Assembly (NCBI RefSeq): GCF_030272615.1
Contig: NC_081410.1
Location: 261,134,437 to 261,198,436, forward strand
From: Cryptomeria japonica
Lineage: Eukaryota > Streptophyta > Pinopsida > Cupressales > Cupressaceae
Direction of reading: 5' to 3'
Length of the DNA stretch: 64,000 nt
Shown here: in pieces, positions 44,971-56,434 of the stretch
Numbering within the stretch: the stretch's first letter is position 1
Layout: the number at the start of each line of letters is the position of its first letter
Position numbers and translations under genes: made by a program
The notes under the pieces: generated by a model
Seen by the model: the letters and a program-made list of their open reading frames with translations, nothing else
What the model was told of the DNA's origin: nothing
The model's database searches: none

Positions 44971-45254
44971 CAAATCTACGAGAAGGTGGGATGGACGAGG
45001 AAAGTAGAAAAGAATATGAAGGATTGCTATGGGGTAAAAAATAAAAATATGTGAACACAAGAAGGATAAAACTGATTACCCTTGGAAAACAAAACCCCAA
45101 AAGAATTTGGAAAGAGCTACAACAAAAGAGAAAACAAAAGGAGAACAATATCACAAGATGTCAAATGTTTTAATATGCAAAGATGTTATATTAGTGTGGC
45201 CAAGATAAATAGGAACCTCTGGTAATTAATGTCACTATTGACCTATTTATTATT

Positions 45255-46500
45255 GTAGATATCAAATAGGGCATAAAGAGGCTGGTAGGGGGAAAGGCAC
45301 AAGATATAGATGGGCTACAAGAAAAATATCTAAAATGGGACATTGAGGTCCTTGCACCTCATATCAATCACATCTTGAACAATGCCACTCAAGAAGGTTT
45401 TCAAGAAGATTGGACAACTAGTTTCGTAATCTCTCTTCACAAAAGTGGCAATATAAACAATCCATCAAATTACCGCACTATTATGGTCAACCCCCTTCTT
45501 GGGAAGTTGTTTGGAAGCATGATTGAACATATGATTAGTAGTTGGGCAAAAATAGAAGGAAAGAGAGCCAATGGATAGGTTGGTTTTAGACCAAAACATT
45601 TTACTATAGACTATGGTGTTAGACTTAGGTTCTTGGTTGAAAAAATATGGAATACTTAGGGGGCAAGGCCTTTTGTTGCTTTGTAGACTTTAGAAAATCT
45701 TTTGATATGATTTCATGGGACACACTATGCAATAGGATGGAGGAAAAGGGTGTTCCAAAGGTACTTAGGGCTATAGTACATAAACTATATGAGCAGGTCA
45801 AGGCTAATATCAGAGACTTAGAGGGAATTTAAAAATGTTTTGGTAGTGATATTGGGGTCAAACAAGGTTGCCTGATTTCCCCAACATTGTTTTGGCTATA
45901 TATTGATAAGTTAGAAGAATGGCTAAAAAATACTAGTAGAGAAGGAGTCCAATTAGCTAATTATGTAATAAAGTTACTTCTATATGCGGATGATCTCATA
46001 TTAATTTCTAAAACCACCAAGGGGTTGAGAGAACACTTGAAGAAACTTCAAGCATTTTTCAGGAAGTCGGGATGCAAGTGAATGCTAGCAAGACCAAAGT
46101 GATGATATTCTCCCTAAAAAGAAGTAAAATGACACAAATTGACTTTCTATTTGAAGACAACCCATTGGAAGTAGTTAGTGAGTACAAATATCTTGGACTT
46201 GACTTTCACAACAAGCTTAGCTGAGAAACATGTGGAGAAAAAATAATTCAAGGAGGTTGGAAAACATTGTACTTGCTACAAAATAGGTATAGAAATACTA
46301 AGCTATGGGATTGGAAAATGAAGAGAATGATTTTCGATTTGTTGGTCACTCTGGTGATTCTTTATGGATGTGAAATTTGGGGCAACAATATTTTAGACCA
46401 GAAATGGAGACAATTGGAAAGAATTCAAAAACACCTAATCATAAGAAGTTTCAAAATTAAAATTATTATTCCATATGAGATTTTATTGGCATAAACCAAC
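45255..46500 (+). pseudogene. Non-LTR reverse transcriptase
   Basis: Motifs in order: DGLQEKYLKW, VISLHKSGNINNPSNYRTI, GFRPKHFTIDYG, FCCFVDFRKSFDMISWDTL, GSDIGVKQGCLISPTLFWLYIDKLE in two pieces, and LLYADDLILIS (about 45975, YADD intact). The C-terminal part holds EYKYLGLDFHNKLS. Fragments at 45375-45578, 45647-45832, 45887-46081 and 46267-46494 show at least three frame changes and several stops. By motif wording it resembles RTE-like elements, but I cannot assign the clade firmly. Confidence 0.75.
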
Positions 46501-46887
46501 ACCTATCCTTTATAAGCTTCAACGATGGTGCGTTTGGTAAGTTATCTAAAGAAGATTCAAAATATGAAAAAACATCGTTGGCCTAAGTTGATTATGGAGG
46601 AAAAAATAGATAGAAGGAAGAACACATGGATGAAACAAATAGAGAAATGGATGACAAAATGAGGCATGAGTATTCAGGAATGTCTAGACACCAAAGCAAA
46701 AATAAAAAAAATTGTGAAGGAAAAATTGTAGAGCAGTTTATGGGCAAAACAAGTTGGATGTGAAAAAGTCTATTTTATCACAAAATTCAACCCCACAGGA
46801 GACCATGAAGAAAAAGCCTACAAAGGATCGAATATTAAATGGAGAGAAAAAATGCTAATGGATTGATTAAGAACCAGCTCTCATCAC

Positions 46888-47160
46888 TTGAGGTGTGAAA
46901 CAGGTAGATGGAAGGTACCTAAAGAACAATGGGATGGGAGAATATGCCTATTTTGTAACACAAGAGTGATAGAGATAGAGCGACATTTTGTCATGGAATG
47001 CCCATCATACAATGTCATCTATGTTATTTATGAAGATATTTTGAAAACATACAATTTAAACATGATGTTTGAAGAAACAAAGCTTGAGAAAACAATAAGT
47101 CTATTGACCAAAATTCATTGTAGAAGAGTGGATCTTGAGAAGAGGTTACACATTGATTAA
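46888..47160 (+). pseudogene. C-terminal zinc-finger-like end of the same non-LTR element
   Basis: The open frame contains CLFCNTRVIEIERHFVMEC, a CxxC...HxxxxC cluster typical of the region after the RT in non-LTR elements. About 100 bp of untranslated sequence follow, then the ATTC repeats. Confidence 0.6.
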
Positions 47161-47262
47161 TGTCCTAATGCCCTGTGTTTTGGGGTGTGTTGTATGTGGG
47201 TCCCATAGGCTTCTTTGGCCTCATGGACATTATTAAAATCCATCATTCATTCATTCTCATCA

Positions 47263-49779
47263 ACAATCCTGGATTTTAGTTGCTTCTCATCCAATGGTCT
47301 GTGCATCCCCATGGAACCTAAGTGGCTAAGGTCGTTAGTGCCATGGGGTTAGGGGATGATGGCACGTGGCAACCCTTGCATGAGGTAGTTTAAAAGGATA
47401 AAGATGACTTCTGTAAGGGTATCCGACGTGGACCTCAGGCTTGACATAGTGCTTTTTGCGGAAGGATAGGCATTAACTAGAGCAACTCAGTGGCTTCTAC
47501 AAAGGGAAACAATATATACATGGCTAGGGTTATATCTCATGTGTTCATACACATAGGTAAAATAAAAGGTGTTAGGATCCCATTGGATTTTGTCACATCA
47601 ACAAATAACATGATTGCATGATTATGGAAGATCAGAAAGGCATGAAAGTTGCATTTTGCACAATATTGCACAAATAGAATAATACTGCTATGTGCCATCA
47701 CCATGCATCAGGACAAGATTTAAAGTTATCGGGTCCTAGGAGAGATGCGCTGGCTCAACACATGGCAGACTGCGGTTTTTCCAAATGAGAATTCAATACC
47801 TCCACTAGCGAGTGTTTCAACCATTGATCAAAATGATCATTTACCATGTTTTAAAACTACACTATAAGGGGGATTTAGGTGGCTCACATCATCAAATTTA
47901 GTGCCAACTAGTTGAAAAATGACCAACATTCAAATGACAATGGCTAGGCAGTAGTGTATTAGATACCAAGGTCGAGCTTGATAATGAAGATGATTTCAAT
48001 GCCTCAACTACCCCAACAACTTTCTCCTTGAGACTAATGTGCATAATAGTGTCATCATTATTGCCATGCTCTGTAGAAGAAAGGTTAGAGTGTACCATTC
48101 CTATTTATAGTTCAAGGTGTCCCTTTATTTGACAGTTAGACATTATGAAGGATCCTAGAATCGCCAAGATTGTGCGAACAACTCTCCTCAACCACACTTG
48201 CATTAATTTCAGTCTAGGAGGACCAAATATGCACACCAAGTTCAGATCTTCGATATTATTTATTTTTCTAGATCATCCCCTTTCCAAACACTAGAAAAGT
48301 TAGGATTTGAACTCAAATTGTAATATATTAGTTATACTTGATCTATAAAAGGAAATCTTTGTAACTTTTAAAGGTTTCTTCCCTCATTTCTCTTCAGATA
48401 CTCATGTTCTATTACCATAAACTAGCCTTTCCTATATATTAATAAAATCACCACTTTACCTCTTCTTTGGTTCAAACATTTTATTTAAATCAATATTACC
48501 TCCTTATTTGAATGTATTTTCCTTCTTGTTTCCAAGTTACACATTATGTTGAATCACACTTATGGGTGTTGTTTTTTGAATATCTCCTTTCCTTCTAGCA
48601 CCCCACTAAGTCCTAACCTTCATATTCACTTTTAGGGAACTGGGAAAAATAGAGATCTATGCATCTTCTAGTAATTTTTATTAATGTTTTGTTCTTCCAT
48701 GGGAAGGAATAAACAACTTCTTATCTAGGTGCATCACCTCCATTTGCTTTTTATGCATTTCCTTCTTCCCCTTTTCTCTACAATTGGTAGAATAGGTTAG
48801 AATACGACTCATAAGTGTTGGGTTGGTTCAACACTCTATATCTAGGTTAGAAAGGAAGCCAACCTTCTTTGAAGATTCAACCCCTTGTGCAAGGTCTCAC
48901 ACTCTAGGGTTGCTTCCATGTTTCATGAGGTTGTTGAGTTGATAGCTCAACAAGGGTACAAACTTTTGTGACAATAGTTAATAGTATAATTTTTACTCTA
49001 TTTCATCCCTTTTCTTTCCTTTTTTGTGCATTACAATGATACAATAATAGTCATGCTATATAGACACATGTGTATGTGTGTGTGTTAACAACCTTCCTCT
49101 TATTTTCAAATCGAGTCATAGGTTAACACTCTAATTTAGTCCAACTTTGACTCATAGGTTAGTTCAGTTTTTGTTTATTCTTAGTTTGACTCAGAGTTTA
49201 ATGATATTAGTTTGTTAAACCCTTTCTTATTGTTTTTCAATCCTTTGCTTTAATTTGTTCTTCATTATAGTCATAGGCTAACAATCCTGCTCTATATATA
49301 TGCATACATATATAGACATCCAAACAATAAATCTACAACCTTCCTTCTATTCTTATTTTTAGTCATAGGTTGACACTCTTAGTTTATTCTTAATTTGAAT
49401 TTAAGGTTATCGATCTTAGTTTGTTTAATGCTTACTGTTTTTCATCCTTTCATTTTAATTTGTTATTCATTATAGCCATAAGCTAATAGTCATGCCTTTG
49501 TATATATGTATACATATATAGACATTATCAAATATCTAGAATTTTATTAGTCATAGGTTAACAGTCTTAGTTTCTTCCATATCATGCTTACCCAAATTAT
49601 ACCATACTACAATTTTTCAGGTAAACTATGAGATTTGTTAAACTCTTACTATTTTTCATCTCTTTGTTTTAACTTGTTCTTCACTATACTCATAGTTAAA
49701 CTCATACTCTAACAATTGTCATCAATTTGATATCTACCAACCTACAATTTTAAGGCCTGATATTTGATTTGGTAAACTT
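47263..49779. other. Unassigned region, possibly the decayed 5' part of the Copia element
   Basis: No gag, protease or integrase motif is readable on the plus strand, although the Copia RT starts just to the right. The frames present are short. 49040-49700 is an imperfect tandem array (listed separately). A Copia integrase region may be decayed beyond recognition or lost. Confidence 0.4.
49040..49700. repeat. Imperfect tandem array, about 205-bp period, three units
   Basis: Blocks such as tttaatttgttcttcattat followed by agtcataggctaacaa, then tatatatgcatacatatatagacat, recur at about 49253, 49455 and 49668, with a partial copy before. The spacing is 200-213 bp. The units are AT-rich and diverged. 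Confidence 0.6.
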
Positions 49780-49786
49780 TGACCTC

Positions 49787-50135
49787 AAGGAGTTGATTTT
49801 GGGGAGACATTTTCTTTGGTGGCAAGGCTAGAGGCAATCAAGATGGTTTGGCATTATCAACATTTTAGAATTTCAAAGTATATGAAATGGATGTTGAATC
49901 CACATTTCTGAATGGAGAGTTGGAAGAGGAAGTCTACATTGAACAATTGGAAAGATTCCAATGTTTAGAAAACTTGAATTTACTATGTAGATTAAAGAAG
50001 GCTATTTATGGACTCAAACATGTCTCTAGAGCATGGTATTCCGTATTAAATAGATATTTGCAACGACAAGGTTTGAGGAGATGTAGTGTAGATAGCAATT
50101 TATACATAAAATTAGAAGGTGAACAATTGTTGATT
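49787..50135 (+). pseudogene. Copia reverse transcriptase, N-terminal part
   Basis: VDFGETFSLVARLEAIKMV (49790-49850) is followed, after a one-base shift, by VYEMDVESTFLNGELEEEVY, then RLKKAIYGLKHVSRAWY and LYIKLEGEQLLI. These are the standard Copia RT motifs (ETFSPVAK, MDVKSAFLNG, KALYGLKQAPRAWY). The copy ends at the LINE insertion. Confidence 0.85.
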
Positions 50136-50330
50136 TTTTTTTTTGATAATTAAATAGATGGAAAGGGCCAACTCCCATTATATTAATGTAACAAAGGAGT
50201 ACAAGGACATTTTGGATTTATGCAAATCTAGACAAAAATTAGCTACACATCCACAACCAAATTTTCTATCTACAACTACCAAATAAGAACACCTATACAA
50301 CAAATATATGCATATCTGAATATGTTGACA

Positions 50331-50600
50331 TCCATACATAAACTAGAGAACCCCACATTGTAGGAAAAACTCCTGTTCTAGGATACTAACTCCCGACCTA
50401 ATACAAAGAGGGAGAATCTAGCCAAGCCCCAGACCTCCACTACACCATATCAACAGACATATTCATCCATACATAAGCCAGAGAACCCCACATTGCAGGA
50501 AAAAATCCTGTTCTAGGATACTAACTCCCGACCTAATACAAAGAGGGAGAATCTAGCCAAGCCCCAGACCTCCATTGCACCGCATCAACAGACATATTTA
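50331..50600 (-). repeat. 135-bp tandem duplication at the end of the LINE
   Basis: 50331-50465 and 50466-50600 are near-identical (tccatacataa, ccagagaaccccacattg, ctcccgacctaatacaaag and agccaagccccagacctcca blocks). The copy farther from the tail holds the end of the RNase H frame and its stop; the other copy is in the 3' untranslated region. Confidence 0.85.
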
Positions 50601-51090
50601 CCCCATCCTCCATTGATGCCCATTTTGCTAAGACATCAACAACTTCGTTCCCTTCGTAGTATACATGATTAATTCTGTATTCATCCATACCATCAAGCAT
50701 GCTATGAATGTATCTTACCCATTTTTGTAGCCTCCAATACTGTGCATATTTTGATCTGATTGCATTGACCATGACCATGGAATCCCCTTCTAGGTGAATT
50801 TTGCGAAGCCCCATTTGTAGTGCAATCTCTACACCCTTTGCAGCAGCCCAAAATTTTGCCTGATTGTTTGTTCCCAAACTAATATGCTCTCTCCAAGATG
50901 CCATTGATTCACCTTCACAACCCCTCATAATGATTCTTATGCCACTGGGTCCTGGGCTTCCACGGGTTGCCCTGTCAAAATTTACCTTGACCCAGCCAGC
51001 ATCCGGTGCCATCCATTTTGTATTCAAGCGGGCAAGATGTTTCATCTCAGTTGACTGCAATCCGGTCATTCTAGGTAAGGTGAGGACCAA
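50533..51090 (-). pseudogene. LINE ORF2: RNase H
   Basis: It is open over 185 codons: VKVNFDRATRGSPGPSG (first Asp), NNQAKFWAAAKGVE (the usual catalytic Glu in N-Q-A-E is Lys here), KIHLEGDSMVMV (Asp) and NEVVDVLAKWA (last Asp). The Glu-to-Lys change (GAG to AAG) would abolish activity. The C-terminal 20 codons lie in a tandem duplication that repeats downstream. Confidence 0.8.
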
Positions 51091-51254
51091 AAATATTCTT
51101 GAAACTCTTTCATCCCATGATGTGAATGAATTCCACTTTGTTTTGCCGCCGTGTTCACCAATTCAATGATTGAAGATTCGATTTTCCTAGTAAGTTATTC
51201 TCTTGCCATTGCTTCATTCTTGAAAACTCTTTTGTTCCGCTCCTTTGATAAATC

Positions 51255-52106
51255 TCAAATCAACATAGATGGGGTAACCTTCCATAGGCTAGCAAAGATT
51301 CTCTTTCTCATTCGAGATGACCACATTTCAAACGAAGCCTCCAATGCCTGCGACTTAGGGGAAATCCAATCCAGCTTCTGTAGTATGAAATTCCAACAAT
51401 ACTCTGCATACAGACACCAGAATAGAACGTGGTTAGCACTTTCATCCTGCTGCTTGCACAATGAGCATCTCCCTAGGCCAGTAATCCCAAATCTGTTCAA
51501 TCGGTCATGTGTAAGAGCACGACCTTGAATTGCCAGCCACACAAAGGCCCCTGCTTGTGGTGAGCAATGTCTTCCTGAAAGTAACTCTGTGGTCCATTGG
51601 TGGACAATATTGACCCGCTCTAGGGATTTATACCAGATCCTGACCTTATATTCCCCATCACGAGATGCTCCCCACTTTATGGTATCAGGTTTGTCTTCCC
51701 ATAGAAATCTGTGATTGCTGAAGATTTCTGTCATTTTGGCTTTCTGATCATTTGGTGCTTGAATATCATTTAAAGAATTCCAATTCCCAGTCTCAACTCC
51801 ATTTACTTCAACCATGCTCTTGAGTTGGCTATAGTTTTCCCCCATTGCCTGGTTGTTTCTTCTTTAATGGTTTCCATACCATTAATCATTTTGAGGGCAG
51901 GATGCCCTTCCCACGAATCCTCCCAAAATTGAGCTTGACCACTATTGTTAACATTCCATGTAATGAATCTAGTAACCACCTGTCTACATTCCATAATAAA
52001 GTTCCATATAACAGAGCCACTAGGAGGGTTCATGATGCTAAGATTCTGAGATGGATCGTCTAAATCAAGATATTTCTTTCCAACTACTTGAACCCATTTT
52101 CTGTTT
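51255..52106 (-). pseudogene. LINE ORF2: zf-RVT-containing connection domain
   Basis: Minus-strand frames 51803-52106 (KWVQVVGKKYLDLDDPSQNL, SSGSVIWNFIMECR-like) and 51255-51845 (GRCSLCKQQDESANHVLFWC, a CxxC...HxxxxC cluster) match the region between RT and RNase H in plant L1 elements. Two frames are used, so there is at least one indel. Confidence 0.75.
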
Positions 52107-52111
52107 CCCTC

Positions 52112-53768
52112 TGTAGCGTCGTAAATTGTACGCACTCGCTAGGGTGGTACAATTTCACACCTAGTTTAGCACCCGCCTTAGTGCATTTTGCATTCTGCAT
52201 TGCATTTCTCCTTAAGCACTTAATTAATCAAATTAATTAGGTCTAAGGTTCCATTTCATCATTCTTTACATCACAAAGTTGGGCCCTTTCACTAAAGCAC
52301 GCCCTTCGCATTTTATTCCTTCAATGCATCACTTAATCAAAAACCCTAATTAAGTCCTATTCCGAATTTGGGGGCTTGGTTTCGGGGTCAAAACATCTCG
52401 AAATCACCTGTAACTTCGGGATTCTCTCTAAAATCATCATATCCGACAGCCCTGAAAATTTGGTGAAAAGTTGCCGGGACCGTGGCGCCTGGTGCACATG
52501 GTCTTGGACATTTTTCCCGAAATTTTAGGAGCGCGATCCAATCATGAAATAAAGCTTAACCCCAAGAAATTGGCGGGATATTCAATCTCTAGGTCGGCCA
52601 AAATACGAATTTATGATCTAGGGTTTCATACATAAAAGGCTCTCTTTCCTCATTTGAAGGGATCGGATTTTTGTTTTGAGGAACTTCATATGCAGCGAAA
52701 GAGTAGATCTTTGATGACTTCAACATCTTACAACATCTTTCTATCAAGCATCTATCAAATTCATTCATCCACTTAGGGCTTGGAAGACATTGAAGAACAA
52801 TAGGAGATTACCGACTGAAGATTGGCTTGTACTCCTCCCTTGAGGGTTGGGTATGATTTTGTATTGTTTTCATGTCTTTGCATAAGCTTTGATACATCAT
52901 TTATTCATGCTTTAAATCACATTGCATCTTGATTTAGAGCATTTACATTATCATTTGCAAGCAATTAGGGTTTACTTTCTAGGTTGCTCTAGTTTGCTTT
53001 CTTGCATTTTTGGACCTTGCACACACACTAGGTCTGCACACACAATATATTTTACAAAACAACTTGGCTATTCATGGAGGTGGAAATAACCGAAGCGGGG
53101 GTTTGACTAAGGCAAAACCCTATATAGCCGCCCCTCCCCCTTTTCAGATATTATTGCAAGTTTCGGGATTCAGACGACGCCGCAGGATACAGATTCGGAG
53201 AGAGAAAGTTGGGACAGCACTCTGTGTGAAATTGCAGAGCAGGAGACCGGGACAGGGGCGCTGGGCGCCCTGGTCCTGCCAGGACAGGGGCACTGGGTGC
53301 CCTAGTCCCTGGGACAGAGGCGCTGGGCGCCCTGGTCCTCCGGACAGACAGTTTGCAGACAGTTTCCAGACAGTGTTTCAGAGTGCAGAACAATGGTTTT
53401 CGGTGCAGTTTTCAGGACAGTGGCGCCCGCGCCCCCGTCCTGAACATTTTCAGTCCGATTTTGACTTTGGGTACATATCTGCATTCTTATTTCATCCTTG
53501 TACTTACAACTATTCATTGTTTAATCTCAATTCTGCAATCTTGTTATTAGTTCATACTTGCATTTTGAGATTAGGGTTTGAACTTGCATTACTTGATCTT
53601 ACAATTTCAACAAGGGAATAGGAATCCTAATAGATATCCCGTGGCTCTCTCTTTCACCAAAAGAAGTAGCCAATTGTGCGATATCTCTAGGCTCTTTCGT
53701 ATTCCGTAATGTGTGTCAAAGAGTAGGATTAGGGTATGTTGACCTAGTCTCGCTTTTTCCCCCACACA
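52112..53768. repeat. Solo LTR (1,657 bp) inserted in the LINE
   Basis: It starts TGTAGCGTC and ends CACACA, bordered by CCCTC at 52107-52111 and 53769-53773. The LINE frame resumes on the far side. No internal region remains, so it is a recombination product of a full element. A TATA-like tatatag lies at 53121-53127. 53250-53341 holds three GC-rich 30-bp repeats. The orientation cannot be fixed because no PBS or PPT remains. Confidence 0.9.
53250..53341. repeat. Three GC-rich, near-palindromic tandem repeats in the solo LTR
   Basis: The units start ggacaggggc at 53250, 53282 and (as ggacagaggc) 53312, with period 30-32 bp. Each unit is nearly its own reverse complement (ggac-agggcgc ... gcgccct-gtcc), so each could fold into a strong hairpin in DNA or RNA. 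The cagacagttt repeats just downstream (53344-53375) belong to the same structured block. Confidence 0.75.
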
Positions 53769-53773
53769 CCCTC

Positions 53774-55570
53774 TTTATATAGATACTCCACACAAGCTTG
53801 ACCCCCATTGCTAAATTCATGCTATGAAGTTCCCTAATACCAACACCTTTGGCCTGAAAAGGTTTGTAAACCTTATCCCACACCAAGAGTGGAATTTTGT
53901 TCTGGTCATCAGGACCATTCCACAAGAATCTTTTCATGATATGGCTAATCCCATCCTCCACCGACTTGGGAAGCCTCATACACGACATGGAATAAATGGG
54001 AATGGCAAAAAATACCGATTTAATTAAAAGTATCCTACTTGCTGATGAGAACCACTTTCCTTTCCACATCTCCATCTTTTTGCAGCTGCTGATGAGATTG
54101 TTCTAGTAGCTTCTCTTGTTTAGCCCTCCAAACAATGACATACCAAGGAACCTTCCTGGGAACAAAGCAATTTTAAGGTCTACTATTCTAGCCAACTCTA
54201 ACTAGAGCCCCGGTTGCACATTTAGAAAGAAGACTTCCGATTTCCTCCAATTAATGCTCTGGCCTGAGGCTTTCGTGTATCTGTCCAGAGTTATTTTGAT
54301 GTTTCTTTCTTTCGCCCTGCTTGCTTTCCCAAATAGAATGGTATCATCAGTAAATTGCTGATGGGTGGAGTTGTCAACCCCATGATAGATCTCCATGCTA
54401 GGCCACTTTCCCAAATCTCTTTGATATTGGATTGCTCTCCCAAGGGCTTCAACCATAATGATGAACATAAAGGGAGAGAGAGGGTCACCCTGTCGAATTC
54501 CTCTGGTGGAGGGAAAATATCCTTGTGCTACTCCATTCACCAAGACCGAGAATAGTGAGCCTTCAATACAACATCTAACCCAACTCACCCATTCCTCATT
54601 GAATCCAAATTTTCTGAGGACACACATCAAGAACTGTCTGTCAACCAAGTCATATGCCTTCAAAACATTCAACTTTATGATCATGCTCGGTGACCTTGTC
54701 TTTCTAGCTGAGTGAATGGCTTCGTGGGCAATGACGATTCCTTCCACAAATGACCTTCATGGGGAGAAGCCACTTTGTTCATCTGAGATTTTTTATAGAG
54801 TATCCTTTTCAACCTTTTAGAGATTATTTTTGTGGTGATCTTGTCGATTGTATTGCAGAGGGAAATTGGCCTATAATCAACCAATGTTTGGATTGCATTC
54901 CTTTTAGGGATCAATGTCAAGAAAGTGTAATTGAAGGATCCCAACATGATTTTATTCGGTCTGCATTCTTCAGCAACACTATGCAAATCCTTACCCACCA
55001 CACCCCAAAATTCCTGAAAAAATTAGTAGGGAGACCATTAGGCCCCAGGGCCTTGTTTGCTCCTAACTGGCACACTGCCTTTTTTACCTCTTCCAAGCTT
55101 ATAGTTTTGAGTAGCTCTTGATTATTTGCATCCTTGATGATTGATGGAATATGAATTAGGAATTCATTTTTTCCCTCAGCATTGTCCTCCATGGCCCTAG
55201 TGAAGATTTCTTGGAAATGGTCAACAATCATTTGATTAACTTGCTCCATAGTTGAGGCCCTACTGCCATCTTCCTTCATGATCTTAATGATCTGATTTCA
55301 ACTTATGTTTGTCAAAGTGGTTTTGTGGAATAATTTTGTGTTTTTGTCCCCTTCCTTGAGCCACTCCTCTCTTGATTTTTGTTTCTATAGGATCTCTTCC
55401 CTCTTTAACAATTCCTCAAATTCCTCCTTGAGCTCCTTCTCCTTTAGGAAGTCCATCTCGTTCATCCCTTGTGCAATGAATTTCTCATTTAGGGCAGTCA
55501 GCTCATTTTGTACCCATTCCTTTTCCTTAAATATGTTTTTGAAGGAGTTATGATTCCATTTTCTCAAGCA
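53774..55570 (-). pseudogene. LINE ORF2: reverse transcriptase
   Basis: The segment 54917-55279 gives LGANKALGPNGLPTNFF, and 54202-54747 is open with KLNVLKAYDLVDRQFL, GIRQGDPLSPFMFI and the catalytic region QQFTDDTILFG (FADD-like with Ala to Thr; both Asp kept). 53774-54075 contains the connection motif KRFLWNGPDDQNKIPLLVWD. The region 55385-55567 is a Lys/Glu-rich coil between endonuclease and RT. The frame breaks at the solo LTR; on rejoining at CCCTC a small TA indel shifts the frame. Confidence 0.85.
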
Positions 55571-55699
55571 ATCCTTTATGTGCTTAATCTATTCTTTGAG
55601 TTGTACCATTTTTGGATTATCCCTACATCTCACCTCCTTCCACCATTTTGCAATTAGCTCTGGAAGGTTTTTGTCCCTGAGCCACATGTAATCAAAGTG

Positions 55700-56434
55700 A
55701 AAGGGAGACCCCCCACTTCTCTGCTCCTGAAGTAGTAATAGCTAGATTGGGAAGTGGTCTGACCTAGTATAGGGCAGAATGCTTGAAGTGAATGAATCTG
55801 TCTCTTCTTCCCATTTGTCATTGATGAAGAAGTGGTCTAATTTTTCTGCAATGCTAGTGAAGCCCTTTCTCTTGTTTGTCTAGGTGAATGTCCCATTTCT
55901 TGTGTCCACTTCATTCAGGTTGCATTTGTAAACCCAGTCTAGGAAATTTGTTTGGGATCTAGAGGTCCCATGTGCACCTCCTTGTTTCTCCAAATTATCT
56001 AGGGTAGCATTTAAGTCTCCTCCAATGATTTTTGGTATTTCCTTATTTTTCTCAAGCCAAATCTCAAGTTCCCCCCATAGGGTTCTCTTGACAAGCATGT
56101 TTACCAGTCCGTAAATATTGACTACCTAAAATACCTTGTTTGTGCTTAGCAATTTGCACCTTATAGCCATCCAACATTGTCCTTGACTCAACAAGGAACA
56201 CATACATGACACAAGGTTCCAAAAAATTTCAATTCCCCTGAAAACACCTCTAGCTTCTTCACACAAACCATCCTATCTTTTCCAACCTTGCAATCTATTT
56301 TCCCCCTCCTCCTTATCCCACTTAATTTCCTGAATCATTACAATATCTACCTTGCTTTGATCAATCTGGCGTCGGATGAGATGCCATTTGCTAGGGGCAT
56401 TAATGCCCCTAGTATTCCATGTAATGAGCTTCAT
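55700..56434 (-). pseudogene. LINE ORF2: APE-type endonuclease
   Basis: ORF2 begins MKLITWNTRGINAPSKWH at 56434. IVMIQEIKW (Glu), VVNIYG, GGDLNATLDN (Asp/Asn), KLDHFFIND (about 55830) and RSDHFPI (about 55765, Asp-His) follow. Stops include TAG at GTFT*TNKRKG. The motifs are those of plant L1 endonuclease. Confidence 0.82.

Larger units (their letters stand above)
44980..47262 (+). mobile_element. Remnant of a different non-LTR retrotransposon
   Basis: RT motifs occur in order over 2 kb and the sequence ends in a short repeat (atcattcattcattc, 47243-47258), a tail style seen in RTE-like elements. The upstream limit is uncertain: the first plausible coding is near 45000-45120 (QNPKRIWKELQQK). 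The element is 5'-truncated or too decayed to see an endonuclease. It is clearly different from the two L1-like LINEs because its RT reads YADDLILIS and it has no RNase H. Confidence 0.6.

Noticed and set aside
53010-53621. A 203-codon plus-strand protein gene
   Set aside because: It lies inside the solo LTR and is produced by GC-rich repeats low in stop codons; no motif is seen.
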